64,000 bases of DNA from Vulcanisaeta distributa JCM 11217 (GCF_001316005.1 NZ_BBBJ01000005.1:62001-126000); one strand, 5' to 3'; positions 27,325-37,910 are shown, counted from the stretch's first letter. Numbers and translations: made by a program. The notes: generated from the letters alone by a model not told the origin.

Positions 27325-27644
27325 ATGCGGCCATACTGTACGGGTTCGCATCCATAATACTAATGATCGGCTACTACAGCGCGCTTAGGGCTAATGACCT
27401 GATTAGGGTTTTGATATCCCTTGAGCTCATGTTCAATGCAATATTCCTAGCGCTGGTTCCGCTCTTTGCTGTTAATGCCGTGGTTGCCCTCGGCATACTT
27501 ATTGTAACTATATTATCATCATCCACGGAATTCATGACCTTGATAACGGCTATAATGGCGATGGATAGGATTAGGAAGTCAGTGAGGGTTGAGGAGATTA
27601 AGGCTGGTGGTGAGCAGTATGTCGAGTCAAAGAGTAATACTTAA
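27312..27644 (+). CDS. nuoK: NADH dehydrogenase-like complex subunit K
   Basis: The 110 residues have three membrane helices and the hallmark NuoK segments DLIRVLISLELMFNAIFLAL (conserved Glu in a membrane helix) and VALGILIVTILSSSTEFMTL followed by ITAIMA. The second conserved Glu of NuoK is present in SSTEF. The overlap with nuoJ suggests translational coupling. It takes part in proton pumping. Confidence 0.85.
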   Translation: MEVVNAAILYGFASIILMIGYYSALRANDLIRVLISLELMFNAIFLALVPLFAVNAVVALGILIVTILSSSTEFMTLITAIMAMDRIRKSVRVEEIKAGGEQYVESKSNT

Positions 27645-27668
27645 ATCACGTGGACAGGGTGATGTGAA

Positions 27669-28952
27669 GTGTCCATACCATACACATACATCCTCCTTGC
27701 ATCGGCAATAATAAGCGTTGTCGGTACAGCACCGACACTACTCAGCGAGGGTGCCAGGAGGTATTCATGGATTGCGCCATTAATATCAATGATAATACTC
27801 CTCATAGCTCCAAACACGTACTTAATGGCCTACACCGCGTTCCTCGTAGTCATAGGCGTCCTGGGAATAGTCACCTTGATGAGGCTTAACTCTCCAATAA
27901 GGGGTGTTGATTACGTACTCGTCTCAATAATGATAATAGCCACGGCGCTAGCCCTATATACAAGCAACTTAGCCCTAGCATTACTGTCGTTGATGCTCGT
28001 CTCAGCGCCAACATACCTACTAATCCTAATGGGGGATCCAAATACCAGCATTGAGGTTGGTGTTAAGTATGTGGTCAACATGATAATAGCCACGGTACTC
28101 TTCTTCGTGGGTGCAGTAATAATTAGTTCAGGCCCGTCATTAATAACGTACATAATAGGCTTCTCCCTACTGCTCCTCGGCCTATCCCTGGAGGTTGGTG
28201 CGGCACCAATGCATGAGTGGGTCCCCGACGTATTCACGGCTGGCAACCCAATACCCGTCGCAATAATAGCCTCAATAGCAAAGATAGCCCCGTTCATCGT
28301 AGCCGTTAAGATAACACTAACAACAATGAGCCTTTACAAGATACCACCCTACTACCTAGCCTACATAGCTGGTGCCTTCGCGACTATATCAATGTTCCTA
28401 GGCAACATAGGCGCGCTTACGAGTAGGGAAAGTCCTAGAGTCCTTGCCTATTCCTCAATAGCCAACATGGGCTATGTAATGGCCGCCTTCGCAGCCGCAA
28501 TGATGGGTGCTCAGGAAATGGGCGTAACCCTGGGGGGGCTGGCGCTCGTTGGCTTATTACTACAGTTGTTCATGAATGCTGTTGGTAAAATGGGATTCTT
28601 TAACACGGTATTTTCAAAGGGTAATAATGCCGTGAGTACTTGGTTGATATCCCTGGCCTTCATAGGCACACCACCGCTCCTGGGCTTCTGGTCAAAGCTA
28701 TACATAATACTGGCATTGGTTTATGGAAACCTTACCTGGCTCGCGGTTCTCCTGGTCATTAACTCCGTAATCTCGGTGCCCTATTACGTGAGGCTCGCTA
28801 GAGAGTTGGGGGGGACTGGCTGGAAGGGTGGGTTGGCTGAGAGCTTGATAATAGTTTTTACGATACTCGTCTTATCAACCACGATACCCCCCCCATCCTG
28901 GCTAATACACCCAATAATGAACCTAATTAATTACCTAATCCTGAGCCTATGA
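27669..28952 (+). CDS. nuoN: NADH dehydrogenase-like complex subunit N (antiporter-like)
   Basis: A 427-residue antiporter-like subunit with about 13 membrane helices. The family core shows as EVGAAPMHEWVPDVFTAGNP, with Glu and His typical of the Mrp/NuoN channel, then ESPRVLAYSSIANMGYVMAA and FIGTPPLLGFWSKLYI, the broken helix region. It starts at GTG 27669 and ends LILSL. G7/C8 runs occur at 28532, 28808 and 28887, and the frame holds throughout. Confidence 0.85.
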   Translation: MSIPYTYILLASAIISVVGTAPTLLSEGARRYSWIAPLISMIILLIAPNTYLMAYTAFLVVIGVLGIVTLMRLNSPIRGVDYVLVSIMIIATALALYTSNLALALLSLMLVSAPTYLLILMGDPNTSIEVGVKYVVNMIIATVLFFVGAVIISSGPSLITYIIGFSLLLLGLSLEVGAAPMHEWVPDVFTAGNPIPVAIIASIAKIAPFIVAVKITLTTMSLYKIPPYYLAYIAGAFATISMFLGNIGALTSRESPRVLAYSSIANMGYVMAAFAAAMMGAQEMGVTLGGLALVGLLLQLFMNAVGKMGFFNTVFSKGNNAVSTWLISLAFIGTPPLLGFWSKLYIILALVYGNLTWLAVLLVINSVISVPYYVRLARELGGTGWKGGLAESLIIVFTILVLSTTIPPPSWLIHPIMNLINYLILSL

Positions 28953-28992
28953 CGATACTGCTTAAAATCATTGGTAACCTCTTAAAATATTG

Positions 28993-29564
28993 ATGAGCAT
29001 TGTCCGGGGGGGCGTTTATGAGGCTTTACGGCCATAATATACGGCTTCATACTGGACATAGCGCTGAAGGCCTTACTCCTCATAGGCTTCACAGACCTCG
29101 TTTATGACGTACTGCAACTAATCATTGCAATACTCTGGATTGGAATTGAGATGTTTGGCTGGGGCGGTGTTTGCATAGTTAATAGGGGGGGTTCGTGCAG
29201 GTTATCGACAATTTACAGGTACCTAATGTTCGTAGCACCACCACTAATGGCCTTCTCCTACCTACTTTACCTATACGGCGATGAGATAGCGGCCGCCGTG
29301 TTATTCCTAATAGCCGTGAGTTTAATACTCGGTCTCTCCGTATCTAGTTACGTGGGTGCCTACATGGTCAGTAATCAATTTAGGAGCAATGTGGGTAGGG
29401 TTGGCGCATTAATCTCGATAGTGGCTGTCATAATGTGGCTAGCCCTAATACCAAGGGTTATGGAGGTTGGCACGGCAATAAATGCCATAGGCAACGCCCT
29501 AATCCTGGTAACCCTAATTCAGGTTAGGAGGAGGTACTCACCAACGACTAAATCCCGCAGGTGA
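28993..29564 (+). CDS. Polytopic membrane protein, unknown (frameshifted)
   Basis: Frame is lost once near 29020-29030; with one base restored the protein runs AIIYGFILDIALKALLLIGF and IIAILWIGIEMFGWGGV into FVAPPLMAFSYLLYLYG and further helices, six or seven in all, in about 190 residues. C-terminal basic tail RRRYSPTTKSRR. It follows nuoN by 40 bases in the same direction and might belong to the complex, but no family is recognised. Confidence 0.45.
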
Positions 29565-29570
29565 GCTCTT

Positions 29571-30125
29571 TTAATAAACGTAAATATCCTCGATAATCCT
29601 CATGAGCTTCATAATCCCTGGGTAACCAAATATGCCCTGCCCAACATTCCTGACTAGGTTACCGATTATTATCGTTGGCGTACCCGGGGGGGCGCCCAAT
29701 TCCTTAGCCACGGACTTAGCCTCCATAACCCTTTGAAGCTCCTCATTAACGCAGTCACCACTAGCCTCTGCAATGGCTTCCTCACCCTTTAACTTACCGC
29801 TTAGGTACGCCTCGTAGTGCCTCCTCACCACGTCCAGGAAGACCATTGGATCCCTCCTATAGATGCACCTGAAGGTCGCATGGAGCCTCTCAACACCCCC
29901 CCTGTGTACTGGGTAATCAACGAAGTAAAGCGATGCCTTACCACTCCTGTACAACTCAACGAGGTAATCACCAGCCTCATCCTCAAGCAGTGCGCAGCCA
30001 GGGCAGTAAAGGTCATAGAAGATTACGATTAACAACCTAGGATTTTGAGCCCTAAACCCAAGCCCAACCCTATCAACCCTCTCCAAAACACTCCTGACAT
30101 CCTTAATCAACCACTCGTCAGACAT
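29571..30125 (-). CDS. DsbA-like thioredoxin-fold oxidoreductase
   Basis: The 184 residues have the redox motif FYDLYCPGCALLEDEAG and the cis-Pro loop GTPTIIIGN, with a helical insert between, as in DsbA/DsbC-like and 2-hydroxychromene-type proteins. No signal peptide is present at the chosen start, so it acts in the cytosol, where hyperthermophilic archaea make protein disulfides. The ATG at 30125 (MSDEW) is preferred because TTTTTAAGA lies about 25 bases upstream. Convergent with the membrane gene. Confidence 0.75.
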   Translation of the reverse strand: MSDEWLIKDVRSVLERVDRVGLGFRAQNPRLLIVIFYDLYCPGCALLEDEAGDYLVELYRSGKASLYFVDYPVHRGGVERLHATFRCIYRRDPMVFLDVVRRHYEAYLSGKLKGEEAIAEASGDCVNEELQRVMEAKSVAKELGAPPGTPTIIIGNLVRNVGQGIFGYPGIMKLMRIIEDIYVY

Positions 30126-30205
30126 CAAGACGATTAATACGGCAACTCTTAAAAACATTAATCGCCAATTCAGTCGTTAATGAACGTGGTATCGCCATTG
30201 GGAAG

Positions 30206-30275
30206 TTGATGGTTGGGCAGGCAGAGTGGAGGTGAGATTATTCTTACCTCCACTCTTCCAGTCCAAACATTGACA
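30206..30275. repeat. 70-bp hairpin repeat element, copy 2
   Basis: It aligns over 70 bases with copy 1 at 25271-25340 with six differences. The inverted repeat halves (30223-30239 and 30240-30256) match at all but two positions; one change in the left arm replaces A with G opposite T, which would keep a G-U pair in RNA. It lies two bases past the stop codon of the minus-strand DUF998 gene. Confidence 0.75.
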
Positions 30276-30276
30276 T

Positions 30277-30885
30277 TTAGCGCGCCACAATCATGTGCCT
30301 AGCGTCGAAATACGTCATTAATGCTACCCATAGGTCTATCACCACAATTCCATAGGCCTCTTCAGTGGCTGCCGATGGCCATGGGACGATTAACGCTATT
30401 ACTGGCGACATAACGCCGAGAAGTAACGAAAACAACCCAAGTCTCCTATCCTTGGCCATCAATGAGCCTATGCCCCCCCACGTGATTAATGCCATATCCA
30501 TCTGAGTGAAGAACCAGGTTGATACGAAGACATGCGGCCTAGTCCCCTCGTGATAAATCCCTATTAATGCCAGGAACAACCCTGCAATGAACACGAAGGC
30601 TGAGGCGAAATCCTCAACCTTATTCCTCGATACCAGTAATAGATTTATTGAATATAGGTCAACGAATACCGACGTTATTATTAATCCATAGTTATAAATC
30701 CAGGGGTCAGTTGCATATGGCCCACCCAAATCGCTAAAGGCGTTTTTGGTGAATACGAACCAGGGATTAACGCTAATGCTAATGGCTATGAACAACCAGG
30801 CGAGCACCGCAGCGATAATGCCTGTGTACGTTAGGAATTGCTTAGCACCCACAGTATCAATAGTAATTAAAATAGGCTTATACAC
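30277..30885 (-). CDS. DUF998-family membrane protein
   Basis: The 202 residues have six membrane segments. The loop VNPWFVFTKNAFSDLGGPYA is the signature of the DUF998 family, as are GLFLALIGIYHEGTRPH and WIYNYGLI. Function unknown; related proteins are membrane-only and may handle lipids or small molecules. The start used is the ATG at 30885. The M24 peptidase gene on the same strand ends nine bases upstream. Confidence 0.75.
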   Translation of the reverse strand: MYKPILITIDTVGAKQFLTYTGIIAAVLAWLFIAISISVNPWFVFTKNAFSDLGGPYATDPWIYNYGLIITSVFVDLYSINLLLVSRNKVEDFASAFVFIAGLFLALIGIYHEGTRPHVFVSTWFFTQMDMALITWGGIGSLMAKDRRLGLFSLLLGVMSPVIALIVPWPSAATEEAYGIVVIDLWVALMTYFDARHMIVAR

Positions 30886-30893
30886 TTAATGGG

Positions 30894-32094
30894 TCAGATC
30901 TCGATTACTAATGACTCGGTATCCCTTGGGTAATACGTTATTACCTCGACATAATCCTCGTGAATAACTACAGTATCTGAGTGCCTAAACCCACCAAGGC
31001 CATTTATGTATATGCCTGGCTCAACCGTAACAACCATGCCCGGCTTAAGCACTGTTTCATCGCCAATATCAAGGAACGGCGCCTCATGACCCTCAAGCCC
31101 CCAGTCCATGCCCACTGTGATGAAGTAAGTGCTCAATCACACCAAGCTCCTTGGCGGTCTTTATAACAGCCCTATCAACGTCAGAAGCCTTGACTCCAGG
31201 TCTCAGGACGCTCAATGCTGCATCCTGAAGCTTAAGTGCTATTTCGTGGTACTTAATTACGTCATTACTTGGTTTACCGACGAAGAGATTCCTTTCGAGT
31301 TCGGCCATGTAACCGCCAACGTCCGCCGTGGCGCCCGTTACCAAAACATCGCCAATCTTGATAGGTCTCTCCACACTTATTGAGTGCGGGTAAGCACCAT
31401 GCTCACCAACCTGACCCCCCCTAAAACCTGCGTAGGCAGGGTACTCAGACCTCAAAGGCTTATACCCAGGTCCCAAGGCCTTCTTCATCATTATGGAAGC
31501 ATCGAGGGAAGCCCTTAGTGATATCTCGTAGTCATACATGTCGGGTGCCGTGTAGTCCTGAAGCAGTGAGTGGGCGAGATTTGCCCACTTGGCACTCTCC
31601 CTGAGTAACTCAATCTCCACATCGCTCTTTACCAATCTCATGGAGTAAATATCGTCTGATATACTCACGAACTTGGCGCTTGGAAGTAATTCCGTGAGGC
31701 TTGGTCCCTTATAACCCCCCCAGTAGCTTACGTAACCTGGCGTTGAGTCATAACCAATGGCTGAACTATCCAGGTGTAATTCCCTGAGCCAGTCAGCGAA
31801 TAGTCGTATTGGGTGTACCTCACCTGGGTAATCCCTATACGTGTATACCCTACTCACGAGCTTCGTCTGACTCAACACGTGATCCCTCTCGAGCAATGGC
31901 CCAAAGAAGTAAATATCGCCATTCCTACGTACGACAACGGCGGCGGGCCTCTCAGTCTGTAGGTAGTAAAATCCTATGAAGTAGGCGATGTTTGTTGGAT
32001 TAACTATATACGCAGCATCTAACCTCTTCTCATCCATAACCCTATATAGCAGGCTTAGTCTCCTCTCGAATTCCCTAGTTGGTACAGTATACAT
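30894..32094 (-). CDS. M24 family Xaa-Pro aminopeptidase-like (frameshifted)
   Basis: The N-terminal creatinase-type domain begins RLSLLYRVMDEKRLDAAYIV; the pita-bread domain holds metal-site segments GATADVGGYMAELERNLFVG, HHSGHGLG, VEPGIYI and FRHSDTVVIHED. Compared with classic aminopeptidases the second Asp is Glu and the last Glu is Asp, as in a subgroup with SELER motifs, so the substrate may be a dipeptide or another amide. C5 at 31098-31102 breaks the frame; four restores GLGLEGHEAPFLD. About 400 residues. Confidence 0.8.
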
Positions 32095-32138
32095 TTACCT
32101 TATTGATTGTTCAAATTGTTTTAATGAATTACCCACGC

Positions 32139-32585
32139 TTAACCAAATAGGTTAACCTCAGGGACGTTCTCCGCAGTGGCCTTCTCACTAAGTACGTCAT
32201 TGCTTATCTCAATCACGTACTTAAGTCTCGCGGTATAAACAACGTTATTACCCTCCTCACCGGTTGGCGTTAGCGGTATTTCACCGGTAACCCTGGCATA
32301 GCCCTTCTCCTCATTACCCCTCATCAACTTCCAAACCATGTTAATACTGTACTTACCACCAACATCCTTAACATCCCAAACCCTCTCGCCAGGTGTCAGG
32401 CCGTAGTCCGTGGAGAAGGACTTAACCAACTGCATGAAACTCGTGCCTGAGTCGTCAAGAGGCACGGACAGGCCAGCCTCCCTAGGCCACCTCTCAAGCC
32501 TCTTCTTCCTCGCATCCTCGTTGGCAGACTTACTTATTTTTATCGGTACCTCCAGGTCCCTCTCGTACACGGGTGTGAAGCTCAT
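32139..32585 (-). CDS. Protein of unknown function
   Basis: A 148-residue soluble protein, MSFTPVYERDLEVPIKISKS at the start and YVIEISNDVLSEKATAEN near the end. A conserved-looking middle (GERVWDVKDVGGKYSINMVW) with strand-rich pattern. No signal peptide, membrane helix, cysteine pair or known motif. It is expressed alone between convergent or unrelated neighbours. No family recognised. Confidence 0.45.
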   Translation of the reverse strand: MSFTPVYERDLEVPIKISKSANEDARKKRLERWPREAGLSVPLDDSGTSFMQLVKSFSTDYGLTPGERVWDVKDVGGKYSINMVWKLMRGNEEKGYARVTGEIPLTPTGEEGNNVVYTARLKYVIEISNDVLSEKATAENVPEVNLFG

Positions 32586-32716
32586 TAAAAACTACGTAGT
32601 GAAGCCGGAATAAAAACACTTTCTTGGACGGAAATCAGCTAACACCTTACTCGTCATTGGTCTGGACAGCCATCGCATCATCATTAGCACTACATTGATA
32701 AAATAATTATTTAAAC

Positions 32717-33664
32717 CTACTCTGCCTCAACGACCTCATTTATGTCCAAGACTTGAACAACACCCTCAGCATTCCTACCAAGGTTTGCCAGGCATATTGG
32801 ACACACGGTCACCACGGTCCTCGAGAGCTTGGACAAATTCTCAATCCTAATCTTGGCAATCTTCCTCGATAGCTCAGGACTAAGCGATTCAAGAGGTCCT
32901 CCACAGCATGTTGATGTATCCCTACCAGTTATTAATGGGTCCTCAACATGCTTTACACCAGCATTATCAAGTATTGACCTGTAAACATCGTACTTACCGA
33001 GGTACCTGGCGTATAGGCATGAGTCGTGAATAACAACATCACCGCTTATCTTCGGCCTTACCCTAACGCCCTTAATTAGGTCTAGGTAATTCACAACCTC
33101 AAAGTCAAGCTTGAAGTAGTTCGGTGCGACATTTGTTAATACATTATGGGTGTGCGGGTCAATAGTTATGACCCTCCTAACCCCCCCATACTTCCTAAAG
33201 GTCTTAAGGACCGTATTCTCAAAGTACTCCAGGAAGATGTCCTCAGCCCCAATTTCATGAAGTAGTGCGCCGCTGTAGGGCTCATCATCGTAGAGAAAAC
33301 CGAAGTTAATGCCAGCCTTAATCAATGCCTTGGCTATATTCCTAATTATTCCATTGGCCCTATCAATATCGGCCCTATTGGGCTTTATTACAAAGCCCGC
33401 AAACCTGGATAAAACGCCTGCCAAACCGCTTAATGGAGTTCCCCTTATCTTCTCAATCCAGGGCACTAATTGGTTGATCATGGGAGCCATTTGGTATAGG
33501 CATGAAGTGTAGATTATCGTGTCGCCACCCCCCCTGGGTATGTTTAAATCCCTCGCCCACTCACTGCAGTAGGATTTGTCCATTGGTATTGGTAAACCAT
33601 TTGAATCGAGGCTTCTCTTCATTATATCTATTAAAGACTTAACCCAACTCTCCAAAGAACTCAT
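32717..33664 (-). CDS. HdrB/GlcF-like CCG-domain redox protein
   Basis: The 315 residues contain two cysteine-rich CCG-type domains: an N-terminal copy near YTSCLYQMAP and a C-terminal copy with HDSCLYARYLGKYDVY, TCCGGPLESL and VCPICLANLG. Such domains bind non-cubane 4Fe-4S clusters in heterodisulfide reductase subunit B and in glycolate or lactate oxidase Fe-S subunits. No ferredoxin domain is present in the chain and no partner lies adjacent. A close paralogue is the broken gene at 42155, which does sit in an oxidase operon, so this may be a spare or partner subunit. Confidence 0.78.
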   Translation of the reverse strand: MSSLESWVKSLIDIMKRSLDSNGLPIPMDKSYCSEWARDLNIPRGGGDTIIYTSCLYQMAPMINQLVPWIEKIRGTPLSGLAGVLSRFAGFVIKPNRADIDRANGIIRNIAKALIKAGINFGFLYDDEPYSGALLHEIGAEDIFLEYFENTVLKTFRKYGGVRRVITIDPHTHNVLTNVAPNYFKLDFEVVNYLDLIKGVRVRPKISGDVVIHDSCLYARYLGKYDVYRSILDNAGVKHVEDPLITGRDTSTCCGGPLESLSPELSRKIAKIRIENLSKLSRTVVTVCPICLANLGRNAEGVVQVLDINEVVEAE

Positions 33665-33739
33665 TAATTACTGTGTTTCATAACGTCTATTTAAGTATTA
33701 ATTACAATCTGTTTTGTTCTATAATGATTAAATTGAGTA

Positions 33740-34396
33740 CTACCTACCCTTGATGTAGAAGGTGACCCTGGACCTATTTATCACGGCATCAAGACTACAA
33801 TCGCACTTAAGAAGGACCTTTAGCAACCCGAGTAGGTAACCCCTAGTGAATGGTAGGCCCGCGTCTAAGTCAAAGGGTTCTAGTAACGATACATTGACGA
33901 TGTGCCCGCTCTTATCCATACTCATGCTTATGCTCTCGACACTCCTCGTTAGGTTCATGACCACGAGCATGTTTATTGCCGTCTCAAGAACCTTGCTCAT
34001 GGTGGCGTTTGATGGGATCTCATACTTAGTCCTAAGCATGGTACTCGCCATTGACAAGCCCATTTCATAGCCAAGCTTCGTTAAGAAGGCGTGAACCTCC
34101 CCACCACTTTGGACCATATGCATTAATATGCTTCTAAGGATCTCCTTATCAAAACCCACCAACTCCATTGGCGCCTCATGGCTAGCCCAAATATCATGAA
34201 CGCCGTTTATACCCCCCCTTAACCTGTCAAGCGCGCTTATTGGTAGTGAATCACTAAGTCTCATGGCTATTACCCTCTCGGTCTCCGAGGGTATTGACAC
34301 AAAGACCCACTCAATGCTTGCATAATCCTTAATAACGCCGGTTATTTCATGAAGCATTCCACGCCTATTCGCAGCCTTAATAACGAGTAAGGTCAT
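33740..34396 (-). CDS. ACT-domain protein with unknown C-terminal domain
   Basis: The preferred start is the ATG at 34396 (MTLLVIKAANRRGMLHEITG), which begins directly with the ACT motif; longer upstream frame is probably untranslated. Residues 1-75 form the ACT domain, a small-molecule sensor. The C-terminal 140 residues (LMHMVQSGGEVHAFLTKLGY, then STMLRTKYE, later LPFTRGYLLGLL) resemble a V4R-like fold, but I cannot confirm it. Possibly a ligand-responsive regulator without DNA-binding part. Confidence 0.55.
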   Translation of the reverse strand: MTLLVIKAANRRGMLHEITGVIKDYASIEWVFVSIPSETERVIAMRLSDSLPISALDRLRGGINGVHDIWASHEAPMELVGFDKEILRSILMHMVQSGGEVHAFLTKLGYEMGLSMASTMLRTKYEIPSNATMSKVLETAINMLVVMNLTRSVESISMSMDKSGHIVNVSLLEPFDLDAGLPFTRGYLLGLLKVLLKCDCSLDAVINRSRVTFYIKGR

Positions 34397-34482
34397 TAAT
34401 GATTTATTAAAACACAGAGACTTTAAACCAGACTGACCGTGGCCTAAATAAATTATTAATAACGTGAACATAAGGAGGTAAG

Positions 34483-34494
34483 AATTTATTAAGG
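34483..34494 (+). promoter_or_regulatory. TATA box for aIF2-beta
   Basis: AATTTATTAAGG ends 25 bases before the ATG at 34519. No Shine-Dalgarno sequence lies directly before the start, so the mRNA is probably leaderless. Confidence 0.5.
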
Positions 34495-34518
34495 TAATTA
34501 ATTTCTCTTAACGTCGAT

Positions 34519-34944
34519 ATGCCAGGTGATATTAATTATGATGAGCTTTACATGAAGCTATTGGATAAGGCCTACACAGTGATAACGCCCAAGATACAGA
34601 GAAGACAGGAAATACCTAAGTTGAGCATATTAGTTCAGCCCAAGAAGACTATTATTCAGAATTTCAGAGATGTTGCCCAGAGACTTAATAGGGACCCAAC
34701 GCACATAGCCAGGTTTTTCCTCAAGGAGTTAGCACTTCCGGGTAGCATTGAGGGTAATGCGTTTGTTCTATATGCCGAGAGGAGTCCAAGGACCCTTGAG
34801 GCTGTTTATGAGAGGTACATTAAGTTCTACGTTGAATGCCCTGTGTGCCACTCAATAGATACGTACCTCGAGAGGGAGGGTAGGATATACGTACTCGTAT
34901 GCACGGCCTGCGGCGCGAGGACTCCGAGGAAGGGTATTAGCTGA
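34519..34944 (+). CDS. Translation initiation factor aIF2 subunit beta
   Basis: Component of the aIF2 heterotrimer that brings initiator tRNA to the ribosome. The 141 residues match the archaeal size. In order: short N-terminal helix ([16 protein letters not shown]) binding gamma, the core with [20 protein letters not shown] and the zinc ribbon CPVC and CTAC near the C terminus. The gene is intact and has no G7 run. It starts with ATG at 34519. Confidence 0.92.
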   Translation: MPGDINYDELYMKLLDKAYTVITPKIQRRQEIPKLSILVQPKKTIIQNFRDVAQRLNRDPTHIARFFLKELALPGSIEGNAFVLYAERSPRTLEAVYERYIKFYVECPVCHSIDTYLEREGRIYVLVCTACGARTPRKGIS

Positions 34945-34990
34945 CTTTCAATTCCTATATTAAACTATGCGAAGTCGGTAGTTTATATTA

Positions 34991-36689
34991 ATGAAGAAGG
35001 GTTTTTATTTACTACAGGTATATAATAAGTCTGTGTCATTCGGTGGATATCCAATCGTTTTAACGGGCGAGATCGCAACAATGAGCGATACGCACGGGTC
35101 ATCCGTTGTTGGATTCGCAAGTGCAATACCAGAGAATTACTTTAGGGATTGGGTTGCCCGCAGATTCTTCAGGATAAAAAGCGATAAAAATGGCAGGGTT
35201 TTAAGGGCTCCCTATGGCCTTGCTAAGGTTGAAGCTGCGTTACTCGCCCATGGTTATACGAGGAATGACGTAATAATCGCCGATCCTTATAAGCTCGATA
35301 GGGTAATTGGACCTAATACGAGAATCGTGGGTATATACGTAATGGACCCATTGGGGCTAAGCTTTGGTTCAGGAATACTCTACTGGATATTAAAGCTGGC
35401 AGACCTACCGTATAGGGGCCTACCATACATCGCCAAGTCATTTCTACAAGTCATTAATCACCCAGCAATAAAGAGACATAGGGATCACATAAAGATCGTT
35501 ATTGGAGGCCCTGCCGGTTGGCAAATAGTTGATACTGGCAGGCAGGGTGAACTCGGCATTGATGTCGTTTATGAGGGTGAGTTCGAGGAGGATGGACCGC
35601 AATTATTTGATAAGATAATGAAGAGCGAGTCGGTACCGAACAGGGTGGTAGCCCATAGGCCGGTGCCGATAGACATGGTACCAACTATAGTCACACCATC
35701 AATTGGCGGCATGGTTGAGGTCACGAGGGGGCTGCGGCAGGGGTTGCCAGTTCTGTACACCAACATTGAGTGGTATGATTAGGTCATTCCCATTTGAAGG
35801 GCATATTGACAGGGAGATTAAACTAAATATTGAGGTTGGTGGCTTCAAGGAGATCACGCTCCACAGTGAAGAGTTCTTTAGGTATGGTGCAAAGGGCATT
35901 GAGCCAAACCCTGATAAGGTCTTGGACCTAACAGTTAAGGCGTATAAGCTCGTTAAGTCCTACGGAGACGATTACGAAATAACCACGGACTTCACCACGG
36001 CAGCTGTCGTTAAGTACGCGCCTAAGATGGTTAAGGAGGTTTCGGAATACATGAATGAGGGTGGTACCTGGCACTTCATTGAGATGGGTATTGAGACTGG
36101 CTCGCCCAGGCTATTAAGGCTATTAATGGCGGGTAAGGCATTGCCGTACAAGCCCGAGCAGTACCCAGACGTTGTTGAGGAGGCCATTGGTATACTTAAT
36201 GATAATTACTGGGTGGTTGTCGGTACAATGATTCTCAACCTGCCTGGCGAGACGGACGATGATGTTGTAAAAAGCCTGGAACTTCTCGACAGGCTTAAGA
36301 AGCTTAGGGTCCTCACGTTCCCACTGCCCTTCATACCAATGGGTGCGCTTAGGAAGAGGGACTTCACGGTACTGGATAAGATGCTTGACGACCCACTGAG
36401 GCGTGAGTTCATACTCAAGGCCTTAATTAAGTCCTTTGAGGAAGCCATCGCATTCAGTGACTTAATAGTTAGGAAGGTTGAGAACTTCATCGTTAAGAGG
36501 CTCATTAAGTACATAGCCATTGGCAGCTTCAACCTGGTGCTCAAGAGGTATAAGGAGAAATTAGGTTCGCTGGTTGAGCAGTATGGGGGGGAGTTCAGGG
36601 AGAGACTTAAGGAGGAGGTGAGTAGGGCAGTAATAACCGTGAGAATTGACAAGGACTCTGATGAGCAGTCAAGTGATAATTCGGCATGA
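34991..36689 (+). CDS. Radical SAM protein with B12-binding-like N-terminal domain (frameshifted)
   Basis: The N-terminal 240 residues (IGPNTRIVGIYVMDPLGLSF, then KIVIGGPAGWQI) resemble the Rossmann-like domain found before B12-type radical SAM cores. The SAM cluster motif is TRGCGRGCQFC (CxxxCxxC), recovered by setting G5 at 35727-35731 to four. Downstream EMGIETGSPRLLRLLMAGK and GTMILNLPGETDDDVV are typical of the radical SAM barrel. Total about 565 codons. The start is uncertain: ATG 34991 or GTG 35031; a TATA-like TTTATATT at about 34981 favours the latter. Substrate unknown. Confidence 0.75.
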
Positions 36690-36753
36690 ATTTCTCAACC
36701 CTCTTTATCTTAACTGTCAATAGTTAGAAACCTTGATAAGGGGGGGCTTAAAT

Positions 36754-37910
36754 ATGGGTTTCATGTGGGGGGGATTAATAATAGGCCTATTGAGGAATTG
36801 GACGCTTTAGTCATTAAGAAAGCCTACTACGTACTAGGCATTAGCATAGCAGGTCTATCATTAATAATGATTAACTGGTTAGGTGTATCAACCATAATGT
36901 TCGACATAATGGCAATAAGGAAGGTAATGCTCAGCGCTGTTTATTACGTAATCCCCATGCAACCGCGATGATAGGCTTCGCGGCAACGCAGTTGCCAGCA
37001 ACATTCCTATTCAGTAGCTTGGTAACAGGGTCTCCATGTTCCTAGGCCTATTACTCAATGGATTATCTCTCATATTCTCAACAACGAGTAGCTACCACAC
37101 GGCGTTACTACTAAGGTTCCTGGCGGGTATGGGGGGGCTTGGACTATACTTGATGCCGTCGCTCCTGCTGATACTTGGTTGGTGGAGTATTAGGGGGTTA
37201 ACCAGGTGGGTCCAGGTTACTTACCTATCCTCAATAACGGTATTAATGCTCCTATCATCACTGGTAATAATAGGTATCACGCAGAGTGCCGTGCTGTACC
37301 TGGGCATAGCCTCCCTCGCCCTCGCAGTCCTCATACTCCTCACGATGAAGGACGCCGTGATAATAAAGAGCGTATCGCTAATGGCCGTCATGAATAACCC
37401 AGACGTTCTTATGATATCCATAGCCTTCTCAATACCCTGGGGGGGCGTGTACCTAAGCCTACTACCACTAATTATTAATTTCAGTGGTTACCTAGCAATC
37501 GCGGAATTAACAATTCCACTGGCCCTAACACCACTGCTATACAGGTTTAGGCATTCGTTGAGGGTGGAGAGACGCAAGATGCTATTCTACCTGACAATAG
37601 CCCTTGCGCGGTGATCATGCCCATGGGGGGGCTCGCCAAGGCCCAATTATTCATACCCGTGATTGTTGGCTTCGTATTTACGCTAATCCTACTACTAACG
37701 CTATACCTCGTGCATGAACTCGTAAGCCCAATACTAATAGCCCAATCCACAAGCTACCTATTCACAGTATCATCAATAATAGGCTCAATAATAGGCGTGG
37801 TAATGAGCTACGCAATACAATACTTCGGGGGGGTACTTGGTTGGATTATGACTGGGATTTTAATAATAATGTCATCATTCATTTACAAAATACTAAAGAT
37901 CACTCTCTAA
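36754..37910 (+). CDS. Major facilitator superfamily transporter (frameshifted)
   Basis: About 12 membrane helices are spread over three frames: SIAGLSLIMINWLGVSTIMF, then AMIGFAATQLPATFLFSSLV, LLNGLSLIF, LRFLAGMGGLGLYLMPSLLL and on to SYLFTVSSIIGSIIGVVMSY. Breaks: G7 at 36767-36773 (five fits), a lost C near 36952-36955, a lost G near 37031, and a lost G near 37610 (GCGGCGGTG expected). The most likely start is ATG 36754. Substrate cannot be told. The end overlaps the convergent CBS gene by 11 bases. Confidence 0.7.

Noticed and set aside
36206-36652. A 148-codon minus-strand frame opposite the radical SAM gene.
   Set aside because: Very Ser/Leu-rich, typical of antisense frames; the plus strand encodes conserved protein throughout.
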